Assembly (NCBI RefSeq): GCF_014197535.1
Contig: NZ_JACIFV010000017.1
Coordinates: 1-64,000, forward strand
DNA length: 64,000 nucleotides
Direction of reading: 5' to 3'
Origin: Rhizobium aethiopicum
GTDB taxonomy: Bacteria > Pseudomonadota > Alphaproteobacteria > Rhizobiales > Rhizobiaceae
Shown here: piece by piece, positions 35,825 to 44,932 of the stretch
How positions within the stretch are numbered: the first letter of the stretch is position 1
How the letters are laid out: the number at the start of each line of letters is the position of its first letter
Program-made: the position numbers and the translations under genes
Notes under the pieces: model-generated
Told to the model about the DNA's origin: nothing
What the model saw: only the letters and a program-made list of their open reading frames with translations
Database searches by the model: none

Positions 35825-36248
35825 GTCTTACGCTTTCAAGGTAATTCCAACTTGCTGCGAATATGTACTCAAGCGACCTGAATGGCAAATGAATGCGCTG
35901 TAATACAGGGCATTTAGAACCGTTCTCGCCTGTTCGGCACAGTCGATTCCTGCCGACGGAAGCCGCCCTCGCAGCAGCCGGAGGCGGCGCTTTCCCCGCT
36001 CCGCAAATGCCGTTCCCCAGGCGGGATCAATGCCTTTTTCATCGCGCTGCGAGCAGGTCGGCGGTGATTGGCGATTCGGCCACAGCGTTTCGATGAAAGC
36101 GGCGGCATGGCGGCCGATATCGTCAGCTTCCGTGCGCAGCAGGTCGTCCTGAAATTGTACCGGCCTATCTTTTTTCCCGCCGGAGAAAAAGCGCCGGGCC
36201 GCAGTCCGAATCGATGGCACCTGCTTTCACCGGTCGATCGAAACTGTT
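35825..36248. other. 424-bp intergenic region upstream of feuN and the MFS gene
   Basis: This is divergent-promoter space. The part next to feuN (35830-35920) is AT-richer. A 130-codon frame on the minus strand (36220-35828) has no family look or ribosome site and I reject it. I see no RNA gene. Confidence 0.45.
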
Positions 36249-37511
36249 ATGTCTTTGCCGCTTCCATTTCAGGCCGTTCCAGCACCGATGCTCATTTCCT
36301 ACCGCTTCCGCTCGGCGCAGACGGTCACCGTCCTCGCCGTCACCCAGCTGATCGGCTGGGGCACGACCTTCGACATGCTCGGGGTCATGGGCCGCATCGT
36401 GGCGCCCGATCTCGGCATTGCGAACGAGGTGGCGTTTGCCGGCCTGACGATCATGATGATGGTCAGCGCCGTCGTCGGTCCGATGACCGGCGGCTGGCTT
36501 GCCCGTTATGGCGCTGCCCGGGTGCTTGCGGCGGCTTCTCTGACCTTTGCGCTCGGTCTCTCGCTGCTTGCTGCCGCAAACGGCGTCATTCTCTATGCCG
36601 CCGCCTGGGTGGTGATCGGCATCGGCGGCGCGCTCGGCCTGTCCGCGCCAGCCTATACTGCCGTCGTCGAACGCGAAGGGATAAACGGCAAGCGCGTCAT
36701 CACCATCCTGATGCTGTTCACCGGGCTCTCGAGCGCCGTCTTCTGGCCGATCCTCAGCCTGCTCAACGATGCCTTCGGGTGGCGCCTGACTTTCCTCATC
36801 TGCGCCGCGCTGCAATTCTTCATATGCCTGCCGCTGCATCTTTTCGCCCTGCCCAGGCCGATCGCGGCCCTGCTCCACGGCGGCGCGGCCGACATCGCCC
36901 CGGTGCCGCTGTCGAAGGCGGCGCAGCGCAAGGCCTTTCTGCTGATCGCCACCTCGACGACCATCACCACCTTCATCACCTTCGGCATCTCGCCATCGCT
37001 GCTCGAGATCTTCCGTCAGTCCGGCGCCTCGCCGGCTTTCGCGCTGCAGCTCGGCTCGGCCCGCGGCATTCTCGGGATCTCGGCACGGTTCCTCGACATG
37101 CTGCTCGGCCGGCGCGGCAATCCCATCGTCAGCGCTGCTATGGGCACCGGCCTGATGCTGACGAGCTTCCTGATGATGCTGATCGTCGGTCCTTCGACGC
37201 CGCTGCTCGTCAGCTTCATCCTGCTCTACGGCTTCGGCGCCGGCGTCATGACCGTCGCCCGCGCGCTTCTGCCGCTCGTCCTGTTTTCGCCGCGCGAATT
37301 CGGCCTGCAGTCGGCCCGATTGTCGCTGCCGCAAAACCTTGCCAATGCCGTCGCCCCCGTCGTCTTCACCGCCATTCTCGATCGAGCCGGCACCGGCCCG
37401 GCGCTCTTTGCCGCAGCCGTGCTCGCGGCATTGTCGCTAACCTTTGTGATGATGCTAATGACGCTGGTGCGCGGCGCACAGGCATCACAGCCGAGCACCG
37501 CCACCTCGTGA
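36249..37511 (+). CDS. MFS transporter
   Basis: This 420-residue major facilitator has twelve predicted membrane helices and the loop 2-3 motif appearing as GGWLARYGAARVLAA. The start at 36249 has a weak ribosome site, and ATG 36288 (MLISYRFRSAQT) is an alternative that would remove 13 residues before the first helix. The substrate is unknown. No regulator is adjacent. Confidence 0.88.
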   Translation: MSLPLPFQAVPAPMLISYRFRSAQTVTVLAVTQLIGWGTTFDMLGVMGRIVAPDLGIANEVAFAGLTIMMMVSAVVGPMTGGWLARYGAARVLAAASLTFALGLSLLAAANGVILYAAAWVVIGIGGALGLSAPAYTAVVEREGINGKRVITILMLFTGLSSAVFWPILSLLNDAFGWRLTFLICAALQFFICLPLHLFALPRPIAALLHGGAADIAPVPLSKAAQRKAFLLIATSTTITTFITFGISPSLLEIFRQSGASPAFALQLGSARGILGISARFLDMLLGRRGNPIVSAAMGTGLMLTSFLMMLIVGPSTPLLVSFILLYGFGAGVMTVARALLPLVLFSPREFGLQSARLSLPQNLANAVAPVVFTAILDRAGTGPALFAAAVLAALSLTFVMMLMTLVRGAQASQPSTATS

Positions 37512-37620
37512 GATATGGATCCAGGCCGTTCTCCGGCTCATGATCAACAGGCGCATTTGGCGAATCTTTTGAATCGCTTGCGGCGGCTTTTTCGAAACTC
37601 GCGTTCAGGGGCTCAGAAGT

Positions 37621-37959
37621 TCATTCAACTGGGCGGCTCGAATCCGGAAGATCGCTTAGCGGCCGCGTCACCGCCGTGCGGCTGTCGTAATCGGCGGCGA
37701 TGCGCTTTTCCCGGAGCGGGCGCACGCGCTCGATCGAACGCTGGTACTCGGGGTGCGCCTTATAAGCAGCGAGAGCCGCCTCATCGTCGAATTCGCCATA
37801 GACCACGAAATCAATCTCGGTGCCGAGCTGATCGGTCTTCACATTGGTGCCGATTTCAAGCAGCCGCGCGTATGGAATGGCGGTCAGGATCGAAAGACCC
37901 GCCCTCACCTCCTCCAGATGTTCCTCCTGCACGGTGAAGAAGACGATATGGCGGATCAC
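37621..37959 (-). CDS. Dabb (stress-responsive alpha/beta-barrel) family protein
   Basis: The 112-residue ferredoxin-like dimeric barrel protein starts at GTG 37959 (MIRHIVFFTVQEE), placed behind AGGAGCTTCCGC; the frame opens further upstream without family sequence. The Dabb hallmarks are the N-terminal RHIVFF strand, the central VVYGEFDDEAALAAYKAHPEY segment and the following helix. Bacterial members have no fixed function. Confidence 0.82.
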   Translation of the reverse strand: MIRHIVFFTVQEEHLEEVRAGLSILTAIPYARLLEIGTNVKTDQLGTEIDFVVYGEFDDEAALAAYKAHPEYQRSIERVRPLREKRIAADYDSRTAVTRPLSDLPDSSRPVE

Positions 37960-38022
37960 GCGGAAGCTCCTGTCAGATTCCAGAGGGGTTGGCCCGCGCG
38001 ATAACACGCGCGCCGCGAGCCT

Positions 38023-38667
38023 TCAACCGCGCGGCCTGCCCTGCGCGGCATCCGGACGCAGCGCCGCATGGAAGGTCATGGCGTAACCCGCGAGCTTCTC
38101 GGCCCGGTCGGTACCGTTGACGATGCGGCGTGCATTGACCCAATCCTCGGTCGTCGCATTCAGATGATCGGCAAGTTTGTGACCGGTAAAGCTGCCCTGC
38201 AGCATGCCTTCTATCAGGATCGTCACCGCCGCATCCATTTCCATCGCCCGATCGGGATCGGCAACCAGATCGATGCCCGTCAGCACGCTCATCGCCTCAT
38301 AATTCCGTTTATGGGTGAGCTGCACCAGGCCGCGCCCGAGCCAGCATCGGCCATCCTCGTCCGGCCGCCAGTAGGGCGTCTTCACCCAAGAGAGCCGGCC
38401 TGCGGCAAAGGCTGCCTCGAGGATCTCGACCGCGCGCACATCGCTTTCAGCCAGCGTCTCGCGCACCGGCTGCATCGTATAGGCGGTCTCATGAAAGGCG
38501 GTAGCGAGGATATAGGCGAGCCACCGGCGGTCGGCCTCAGCGAACCGCTTTTCCCAGGCATCGACAATCGCCGTCATACCCACCACCTGAGGCTGAGTCA
38601 GCTCTCCTTTGAAGAGCTCTTGCCGCACCGCATCAAAAAAGAATACCCGGTCCATGTGGACAACCAT
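38023..38667 (-). CDS. GH19/lysozyme-like endolysin
   Basis: The 214-residue soluble protein resembles class I chitinase/phage lysin domains: FHETAYTMQPVRE carries a catalytic-type Glu, and YWRPDEDGRCWLGRGLVQLTH and NYEAMSVLTGIDLVADPDRA follow the GH19 pattern. AGGGGAAG precedes ATG 38667, and a second ATG lies four codons in. No signal peptide is seen, nor holin or phage genes nearby, so it is a solitary lysin, perhaps a domesticated phage gene. Confidence 0.75.
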   Translation of the reverse strand: MVVHMDRVFFFDAVRQELFKGELTQPQVVGMTAIVDAWEKRFAEADRRWLAYILATAFHETAYTMQPVRETLAESDVRAVEILEAAFAAGRLSWVKTPYWRPDEDGRCWLGRGLVQLTHKRNYEAMSVLTGIDLVADPDRAMEMDAAVTILIEGMLQGSFTGHKLADHLNATTEDWVNARRIVNGTDRAEKLAGYAMTFHAALRPDAAQGRPRG

Positions 38668-38824
38668 TCCGCGCTTCCCCTGAACCTTGTGGTTAAAACC
38701 GCCTTAATCGATTAAAATAAACTTAATCGTTTGAAGTGTCTAAGCCCCTGATTTACACGCCTTTTGTCTTGTGCAATGCATTTTTCACGCCCTGAAGCCT
38801 TACCACCACAAGAGGAGACTTCCG

Positions 38825-38986
38825 ATGCAGACGCCGGCCAACACTCAGACCACCATTCCCCAGCATGTCGTCGACCAGATGGAAAATGAGTGGCGCCAGA
38901 TTCGCCTTGAGCGCGAGAATACCCGCCCGGCACCGGCAGCCTCAACACCAGCGCTGAGAGATACAGGCAAAGCGGTGCAGATGTAA
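38825..38986 (+). CDS. Small hypothetical protein (53 aa)
   Basis: The ATG at 38825 follows AAGAGGAGACTTCCG, a strong ribosome site. The product (MQTPANTQTTIPQHVVDQME...) has an amphipathic Asp/Glu/Arg-rich helix and a Pro/Ala-rich tail with no membrane segment. The family is unknown, but the initiation site supports expression. It ends 10 bp from the convergent TetR gene. Confidence 0.6.
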   Translation: MQTPANTQTTIPQHVVDQMENEWRQIRLERENTRPAPAASTPALRDTGKAVQM

Positions 38987-38995
38987 GGCCTGCCC

Positions 38996-39556
38996 TCATC
39001 GCGTCGCAGCCTCAAGCCGGTTCGCCAGCGTTTTCAGCGACCGGGTGAAGACCGTTCCATCTCTGAGCGCGCGCGACAGCACCAGCGCGCCTTGAATGCC
39101 GCAGACGCCTTCCTCAGCAAGCGTCTGCGCTTCCGTCTCAGCACAGCCAGCCCGCATCAGCGCCGAACGCAACGCCTCGATCCAGCGGATGAAATAATCG
39201 GCGATCCCAGACGAAAACCGCTCGCGAGTGTCGTCGAGCGCGAAGGCGCCGACAAGGCAGATGCGGCCGCCGGCGCGAAAGTAGTCATTGACATTGACCC
39301 ACATCGCCGCAATCGCCTGACGGGCGTCATCATTCCTCAGCGGCCGATAGATCGCCTGTTCGAACCAGGCATCGATATCGGCGAGCACGGCGCCGGCCAT
39401 CTCCTCCTTGCCGCCAGGGAAGAAGTGATAAAGGCTGCCCTTGCCGATGCCGGTGCGTTCGGTGATGCGGCTGAGCGTAGCGCCCTCATAGCCGAGCTCG
39501 CGGAAGGTTTCCGCGAACACCGGTACGATGTCGGCGCGTTCATAGACGGTCTTCAC
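38996..39556 (-). CDS. TetR/AcrR family transcriptional regulator
   Basis: The 186-residue repressor has an N-terminal HTH (ATLSRITERTGIGKGSLYHFF, residues about 25-47, given in part) and a ligand-binding helical domain. It is downstream of the DUF1348 gene with a 20-bp gap, so the two are co-transcribed from a promoter that carries two palindromic TACCGATC-type sites at 40050-40082, which are probably its own operators. Confidence 0.9.
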   Translation of the reverse strand: MKTVYERADIVPVFAETFRELGYEGATLSRITERTGIGKGSLYHFFPGGKEEMAGAVLADIDAWFEQAIYRPLRNDDARQAIAAMWVNVNDYFRAGGRICLVGAFALDDTRERFSSGIADYFIRWIEALRSALMRAGCAETEAQTLAEEGVCGIQGALVLSRALRDGTVFTRSLKTLANRLEAATR

Positions 39557-39576
39557 CGGCCCAAGTTCATCCTATT

Positions 39577-40038
39577 CTAGAGGCCGAGCTCGGTCAGGCC
39601 GGGATGGTCGTCCGGCCGCCGACCGAGCGGCCAGTGGTATTTGCGCTCCGTTTCCCGGATCGGCAGATCGTTGATGCAGGCAAAACGGCGCTGCATCAAG
39701 CCGGTGGCGTCGAATTCCCAATTCTCATTGCCGTAGGAGCGGAACCAGTTGCCGCTGTCATCGTGCCATTCATAGGCAAAGCGCACGGCGATGCGATTAT
39801 CGGTAAAGGCCCAGATTTCCTTGATCAGCCGGTAATCCAGTTCCTTGGCCCATTTGCGGGTAAGGAAAGCGACGATCTCGACGCGGCCGGTGATGAATTC
39901 GGCGCGGTTGCGCCAGCGGCTCTCCGGCGTATAGACGAGCGAGACGCGCTCGGGATCACGGCTGTTCCAGCCGTCCTCGGCAAGACGGACTTTCCTCGTG
40001 GCGGTCTCAAGGGTGAAAGGCGGAACGAGGCTGGACAT
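39577..40038 (-). CDS. DUF1348 (NTF2/SnoaL-like) family protein
   Basis: The 153-residue protein has the cystatin/NTF2-like fold typical of DUF1348: KVRLAEDGWNSRDPERVS, EIWAFTDNRIAVRFAYEWHD and the C-terminal YHWPLGRRPDDHPGL segment are family landmarks. Its biochemical role is unknown. It is the first gene of a two-gene unit with the TetR regulator, whose likely operators lie 12-44 bp upstream of the start. Confidence 0.88.
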   Translation of the reverse strand: MSSLVPPFTLETATRKVRLAEDGWNSRDPERVSLVYTPESRWRNRAEFITGRVEIVAFLTRKWAKELDYRLIKEIWAFTDNRIAVRFAYEWHDDSGNWFRSYGNENWEFDATGLMQRRFACINDLPIRETERKYHWPLGRRPDDHPGLTELGL

Positions 40039-40049
40039 GATCTTCTCCT

Positions 40050-40082
40050 GTACCGATCCGTCTCTGCTGTACCGATCGGTAT
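40050..40082. promoter_or_regulatory. Tandem TetR-type operators upstream of the DUF1348-tetR unit
   Basis: The perfect palindrome TACCGATCGGTA (40070-40081) is repeated in imperfect form as TACCGATCCGT (40051-40061), spaced 19 bp. Such ACCGATCGGT palindromes are common TetR-family sites. The location immediately upstream of the DUF1348 start suggests that the TetR protein represses its own operon. Confidence 0.65.
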
Positions 40083-40115
40083 ATCAATCTGCAAGCGGCC
40101 TGATGAGGCGTCTTC

Positions 40116-41051
40116 TCAGCGGTCGAGATTGCGGCTCCAGCGCAACGGCAGTGCGTCCGGGCGAAACACGATGTGTTCAGGCGTAAAACGCCACAGCCTT
40201 TCGGCCCTTTCAAAGCTGGCGATCTCAGGTGAAGACAGCGATATTTCAGCTCTTCCGGTCATCTGCAGCATGTCGCCGGTTTCGAAATCGACGAAGACCA
40301 GCCCGGCCTTCGGATTGACGAGAAGATTGCCGAGCGTGTTGAAGAACCGGTTGCCGGGAAAATCGGGGATGGTCAGCACGCCGTCGGCGCCGAGCCGCAC
40401 GAAACCGGCATTTCCGCCGCGATGAGACACATCGACCTGCCGCTCGCCATTATCACGATCGACATGGGAGGCGACGAAAAACGTATCGGCGTTCTCGACC
40501 ATGCGCCTCGCCCGGTCGTCGAGGTTGACGGAGTGAACCGGCCGCATCGCGGCGGGTTTATCGGGATCGCGGACAAAGGCGGCCGCCCGCGGCTGGATAT
40601 ATTGCGGGCAGTTGCCGAAGCTCTGGCCGACCCGCAGGCGGAAAGCCTCGGCATCCGTCCTGCGGATGACGCCGTTCAGCCGATTGCGCCTGCGGGTCTC
40701 GAGCTGGATGCCGAGCAGCGCGATCGCGTCTCCATCTTCCATGCCGGCTTCGGCAGGATCGTCCGGATCGCGCCGCAGATCGACGTCGAGAGCCTCCGGC
40801 ACCGGCGAGGACATGAACCCCGGGCGCCCCGCGCGCATCGTCGCCCAGACATCGCCCTTGGCGTCGACTGCGCCGAGCACGACGAAAGGCAGCATCGGGA
40901 AGAAGGCGCGGTGCTGTTCGGGCATGGCCTTGCGGATGAAATTGCGCCCCGGCCCGTCCATGCGTTCGACGACGCCGATAATACGCTGCATGGCAAGTTC
41001 GCCCTCATGCCAGGGCGATGCGGTATCCTGACCTGTCTCGTTCAGCATCAT
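40116..41051 (-). CDS. Pyridoxamine 5'-phosphate oxidase-fold flavin-binding protein
   Basis: The 311-residue protein has a split-barrel domain of the PPOX family: an N-terminal segment (FFPMLPFVVLGAVDAKGDVWA) and a C-terminal barrel with DNAGFVRL-like and FPGNRFFNTLGNLLVNPKAG motifs that usually bind FMN or F420. It is 55 bp downstream of a glutathione S-transferase gene on the same strand, an arrangement seen in detoxification operons. The substrate is unknown. Confidence 0.85.
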   Translation of the reverse strand: MMLNETGQDTASPWHEGELAMQRIIGVVERMDGPGRNFIRKAMPEQHRAFFPMLPFVVLGAVDAKGDVWATMRAGRPGFMSSPVPEALDVDLRRDPDDPAEAGMEDGDAIALLGIQLETRRRNRLNGVIRRTDAEAFRLRVGQSFGNCPQYIQPRAAAFVRDPDKPAAMRPVHSVNLDDRARRMVENADTFFVASHVDRDNGERQVDVSHRGGNAGFVRLGADGVLTIPDFPGNRFFNTLGNLLVNPKAGLVFVDFETGDMLQMTGRAEISLSSPEIASFERAERLWRFTPEHIVFRPDALPLRWSRNLDR

Positions 41052-41106
41052 GGGCTCCTTGTGGGATCATCGGCAGGCCGGGACGACAATCCGCCCCGGC
41101 GGCTCA

Positions 41107-41718
41107 TCATGCGGCAAGGCCGATCTTCGTCTTGCGAAAGCCGACGAAACCCGGCAGCGCCTCAACGCGCGCAAGCCATGCGCGAACACTCGGATAGACC
41201 GAAATATCGACATTGCCCTCGGGCGCGTTGGCGACGTAGCTGTAAAGCGCGATGTCGGCGATCGTCGGCCGGTCACCGAGCAGAAAACTACGGCCGCCGA
41301 GCTCCGCCTCGAGCAGTGCGAGGATGCGGTGCGCCCGCGCAATCACCTCCTCCGTGCGGAAATCGACGCCGAAGACGGTGATCAGGCGGGCCGCGCACGG
41401 TCCGTAGGCAATCTCGCCCGCTGCGACCGACAGCCATTTCTGGATCCGCGCCGCCGCAACCGTCTCCTCCGGCAGCCAATCGGTGCGGCCGTATTTGCGG
41501 GAGAGATAGACGAGGATGGCGGAGGAATCGGCAATGACCGTGCCATCATCATCGAGAACCGGCACCTGGCCGAACGGATTGAGCTTGAGGAAATCCGGCG
41601 TCTTGTGGGCGCCTGCCGCCAAGTCGACCTCGACCAATTCATAGGGCACACCAAGCAGCGACAGGAAAAGATGGGCGCGATGTGAATGGCCGGATAGCGG
41701 GTGATGGTAGAGTTTCAT
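41107..41718 (-). CDS. Glutathione S-transferase
   Basis: The 203-residue protein starts at ATG 41718 (MKLYHHPLSGHSHRA) behind AGAGGAG. An N-terminal thioredoxin-like domain carries NPFGQVPVLDDDG and IADSSAILVYL (the glutathione-binding cis-Pro and Ser). An all-helical C-terminal domain follows with LGDRPTIADIALYSYV. It is likely the first gene of a GST-PPOX operon divergent from a LysR regulator. Confidence 0.92.
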   Translation of the reverse strand: MKLYHHPLSGHSHRAHLFLSLLGVPYELVEVDLAAGAHKTPDFLKLNPFGQVPVLDDDGTVIADSSAILVYLSRKYGRTDWLPEETVAAARIQKWLSVAAGEIAYGPCAARLITVFGVDFRTEEVIARAHRILALLEAELGGRSFLLGDRPTIADIALYSYVANAPEGNVDISVYPSVRAWLARVEALPGFVGFRKTKIGLAA

Positions 41719-41812
41719 GACGGCTCCTCTGGGAACGAAGGCGATTGGCGATGGCTGCTCGGAACCATCGGCAGTGAATCTACGGCCTTCCACTCAGATG
41801 CAGTAGAGTGCT

Positions 41813-41829
41813 AATCTGAAAGACAGATT
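41813..41829. promoter_or_regulatory. LysR-type operator candidate in the GST/LysR intergenic region
   Basis: AATCTG and CAGATT form a perfect inverted repeat around AAAGA, which contains the T-N11-A pattern of LysR-type regulator sites. It lies 22 bp before the LysR ATG and 95 bp from the GST ATG, suited to autoregulation and activation of the GST operon. Confidence 0.55.
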
Positions 41830-41850
41830 TCCAATTTATGGAAGGATAGG

Positions 41851-42744
41851 ATGGACCGCCTCGAAGCCATGACCGTGCTTCTCACCGTCGTCGAACAAGG
41901 CAGCCTGTCGGCCGCCTCGCGGCATCTGCACTCGCCGCTTGCCACCGTCAGCCGCAAGGTTTCGGAACTCGAAGCACATCTGGGCGCCCGGCTCCTGCAA
42001 AGGACCAACCGGAAGATCGCGCTGACGGAGGCCGGCCGCTCCTTTGTCGAGGCGGCGCGGGAAATTCTCGACCGCGTGGAAGAGGCGGAACGGACGGCGG
42101 CCGGCGAATACAGCGCGCCGAAGGGCGAGCTGACGATGACGGCGCCGATCGTCTTCGGGCGGCTGCATGTCCTGCCTGTCGTGGTGGACTTCCTGAAGGC
42201 CTATCCCGATATCAATCTGCGGCTGATGCTCGGCGACGGGCTGGCGAACCTCGTCGAGGATCATATCGACCTGGCGCTCAGGATCGGCAACCTGGCCGAC
42301 AGCAACCTGATCGCCACAAGGCTCGGCGCGATCCGCCGCACGGTCTATGCAAGCCCGGATTATATCGCCCGGCACGGCGCAAGCCGCCACCCCAGCGATC
42401 TTTCCGTGCATGACTGCATCACCTTCGAAGGCATGGCCTCGACGCAAAGCTGGACATTCGTCGAGGGCAAACGCGACCTTGTCGTGCCGATCCGATCACG
42501 GCTTGCGGTCAACACCGCCGAGGCGGCCGTGGATGCCGCCGTCGCCGGTCTCGGCATCACCCGCGTGCTCTCCTACCAGGCCGCGCGCGCCGAGAAGGCA
42601 GGCCTGCTGGTGCCGCTGCTTGCCGCTTTCGAACCGCAGCCGGCGCCGGTGCATCTCGTCTACCCGTCGCAGGGGCTGGTGCCGCTGAAACTGCGCGCCC
42701 TTATAGATTTCGCAACGCCGCGCCTGCGCGCAACGCTGAAATAG
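41851..42744 (+). CDS. LysR family transcriptional regulator
   Basis: The 297-residue regulator has the N-terminal winged HTH (LTVVEQGSLSAASRHLHSPL, then VSRKVSELEAHLGARLLQR) and a periplasmic-binding-protein-like effector domain from about residue 90. GGAAGGATAGG precedes the ATG. It is divergent from the GST-PPOX operon and probably controls it. Confidence 0.93.
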   Translation: MDRLEAMTVLLTVVEQGSLSAASRHLHSPLATVSRKVSELEAHLGARLLQRTNRKIALTEAGRSFVEAAREILDRVEEAERTAAGEYSAPKGELTMTAPIVFGRLHVLPVVVDFLKAYPDINLRLMLGDGLANLVEDHIDLALRIGNLADSNLIATRLGAIRRTVYASPDYIARHGASRHPSDLSVHDCITFEGMASTQSWTFVEGKRDLVVPIRSRLAVNTAEAAVDAAVAGLGITRVLSYQAARAEKAGLLVPLLAAFEPQPAPVHLVYPSQGLVPLKLRALIDFATPRLRATLK

Positions 42745-42746
42745 CG

Positions 42747-43115
42747 TCACGCAAGCCTGCCTTCTTCCGCCTTGTAGAAATACTGACTGGCGACCAGCCA
42801 GCCCTTCAGCGGCCGGAGCGGAGGAATGCAGGTGGCGAGCATGAAGGGACCGGTGACCAGAAGCTGCACCCAGATCGGGGCCGAGAATGCCACCTCCAAC
42901 CAGACGCCGAGCAGCACGCTCGGAATGCAGGCGAAGCAGATCACGAAGAAGGCCGGGCCGTCAGCCGGATCGGCGAAGGAATAATCGAGGCCGCAAGCCT
43001 CGCATTGCGGCTGCAGCGTCAGGAAGCCCTTGAACATATGGCCTTGGCCGCAGCGCGGGCAGCGTCCCCTGATGCCGGTCTGCATCGGAGGAAGCGGGGG
43101 ATATTCAGTGTCCAT
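42747..43115 (-). CDS. DUF983 family membrane protein
   Basis: The 122-residue protein has a zinc-ribbon-like N terminus (RGRCPRCGQGHMF and CEACGLDYSFAD, two Cys pairs) and two membrane helices (AFFVICFACIPSVLLGVWL and VQLLVTGPFMLATCIPPL). Members are often near cytochrome oxidase genes, but none is here. It ends 2 bp from the LysR gene. The 198 bp upstream, to 43313, is AT-richer and shows no gene. Confidence 0.88.
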   Translation of the reverse strand: MDTEYPPLPPMQTGIRGRCPRCGQGHMFKGFLTLQPQCEACGLDYSFADPADGPAFFVICFACIPSVLLGVWLEVAFSAPIWVQLLVTGPFMLATCIPPLRPLKGWLVASQYFYKAEEGRLA

Positions 43116-43313
43116 GATGATGCCGTCCTATCTTGCGGCTCATTCAATGCCGCGCAATGTATGCATTCAATATAGATACATTACATGGGAGATGCCGATC
43201 AATCTGTCAGATTGCCGCAGAATACACCCGCCGGCCAAGGGCCGGTCCCAGCTTGCCGCTAACCCGTTCGAGGGGCGGCTCCGCCTGCCAGACTCAGATG
43301 CGATACGGACGGG

Positions 43314-44717
43314 TCAGAAGAACGAACCTGCCATTTCCGGCGGACCTTCAAGCGCATGGGCCATAAACTCCAATGCGCCCTGCAACTTCGCCCGTTCGAT
43401 CGGGCCTCCGAGGCAGACCCGCACAGCCTCGGGCGCGGCGCCTTCGACCGTGAAGGCATCGCTTGCCACCACGCCAATGCCGGAGGAATGCATATGGCTG
43501 CCGAAGGTGGAACGGGTCCAGCCCTTGGCCAAAGGCAGCCAAATATTGAAGCTGATCGAATCGGCGCGGTAGCTGCCGGCCGGCAGGACGGCGACGACCA
43601 TCTGCTGGCGGGCGCCCGCCTCTGCGCGGATGAAGCGGAGGATCGCATCGGCCGTGCCGTCCTCGATCCAGCGGGTGGCGAGCGCCATATTCAACGGCGA
43701 GGCCATGACAGTGTTGGCGCGCATGGCGCTGACGAAGGGCCACACTGCCCTGGTGTCTGGAGCCACGACATAAGCAAGGCGCAGGCCAGCGCCGAGGCAT
43801 TTCGCCAAGCCGGCGATGTGCCAGGTCAGCTCGGGCGCCGTTGCCGCAAGCGGCGCAGGCCCTTCCTGCGGAATGAAGCCGTAGGCATCATCCTCGACGA
43901 TCGGCAGATGATATTTGCGGGCGACGGCTGCGATTTCCTCGCGGCGACCGGCGGGAACCGTCAGGGTCGTCGGGTTCTGCAGCGTCGGATTGAGATAGAG
44001 CGCCTTCGGCTTCAACCGCTCGCAGGCAGCGGCCAAAGCGTCCGGCCGGATCCCGTCCCCGTCCATTGGAAGGCCGGCAAGATTGAGCCGCAACTGTGCT
44101 GCGATCGAGCGCATGCCGGGATAGGTGACGATTTCGGAAAGCACGGTCTCGCCGGGCTTTGCCAGCAGGCTGAAGATTGCCAGAAGGGCCGGATGGGCAC
44201 CCGGCGCGACGAAGATCCGCTCCTGCGAAGGCATGAGACCACGGCGGCCGAGCCAGGCGGCGGCGGCCTCCTTGTCCATGCCGGAGCCGCCGAAGCCTTG
44301 ATAACGCAGAAGCGGGATCAGGCTCGCCGCCACCGCCGACATGCCCTCACGCATGCGGGCGATCAATTCCGGATCGTCCGGTTCCGGCGGCAGGTTCATC
44401 GAGAAGTCGACAACTGATGTACGGCGGGGATCGGGCGCGGCATCGGCGCTCAAATCCTGGCGCGGCCCGACCGCAGCGCCGGTGACGAAGGTGCCTCGGC
44501 CGACATGGGAATCCACCAGGCCGCGCTTCTGCGCCTCGACGTAACCTCTCGCCACCGTGGTGAAATCGACATTCAACCGTTTGGCGAGTTCGCGCTGCGG
44601 CGGCAGCCGGTCACCTGCCGTCAGGTGACCGCTGCGCAGATCCATTTCGATCAGATCGGCGATGGCCATGTAACGCGGACTGCTGCTGCGGCTGAGATCG
44701 GGATGCCAGTCCTTCAT
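43314..44717 (-). CDS. MocR-type regulator: GntR HTH fused to a PLP aminotransferase domain
   Basis: The start at 44717 (MKDWHPDLSRS) gives about 467 residues. The N terminus is a GntR winged HTH (LTAGDRLPPQRELAKRLNV) followed by a type-I aminotransferase fold with VEDDAYGF and the PLP lysine region IAGLAKCLGAGLRLAYV. Such proteins are mainly regulators. The gene it controls is not obvious; the divergent neighbour is the degenerate HtrA gene at 44933. Confidence 0.9.
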   Translation of the reverse strand: MKDWHPDLSRSSSPRYMAIADLIEMDLRSGHLTAGDRLPPQRELAKRLNVDFTTVARGYVEAQKRGLVDSHVGRGTFVTGAAVGPRQDLSADAAPDPRRTSVVDFSMNLPPEPDDPELIARMREGMSAVAASLIPLLRYQGFGGSGMDKEAAAAWLGRRGLMPSQERIFVAPGAHPALLAIFSLLAKPGETVLSEIVTYPGMRSIAAQLRLNLAGLPMDGDGIRPDALAAACERLKPKALYLNPTLQNPTTLTVPAGRREEIAAVARKYHLPIVEDDAYGFIPQEGPAPLAATAPELTWHIAGLAKCLGAGLRLAYVVAPDTRAVWPFVSAMRANTVMASPLNMALATRWIEDGTADAILRFIRAEAGARQQMVVAVLPAGSYRADSISFNIWLPLAKGWTRSTFGSHMHSSGIGVVASDAFTVEGAAPEAVRVCLGGPIERAKLQGALEFMAHALEGPPEMAGSFF

Positions 44718-44932
44718 GTCGTGATCCGTGCACGTCTGATTCCTGGATTGACTGTATATTGTTGCGCAGCGCCCTACCACCCCCGCATATTCCGGTATTC
44801 CTCCACTTCAGGAGATGCGGTGGCAGAAATTCCCGCCGCTCCAACCTTGCCGCCGCCCCTTCATCTCCTTACCTATGAAAGGAGAAGTGCCGACTTTTGG
44901 CGTTGCGCGGCGGCGCCCATCGGGATGAAAGC

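Noticed and set aside
35828..36220. 130-codon frame on the minus strand upstream of feuN
   Set aside because: No ribosome site, no family similarity, and Arg-rich translation typical of non-coding GC-rich DNA.
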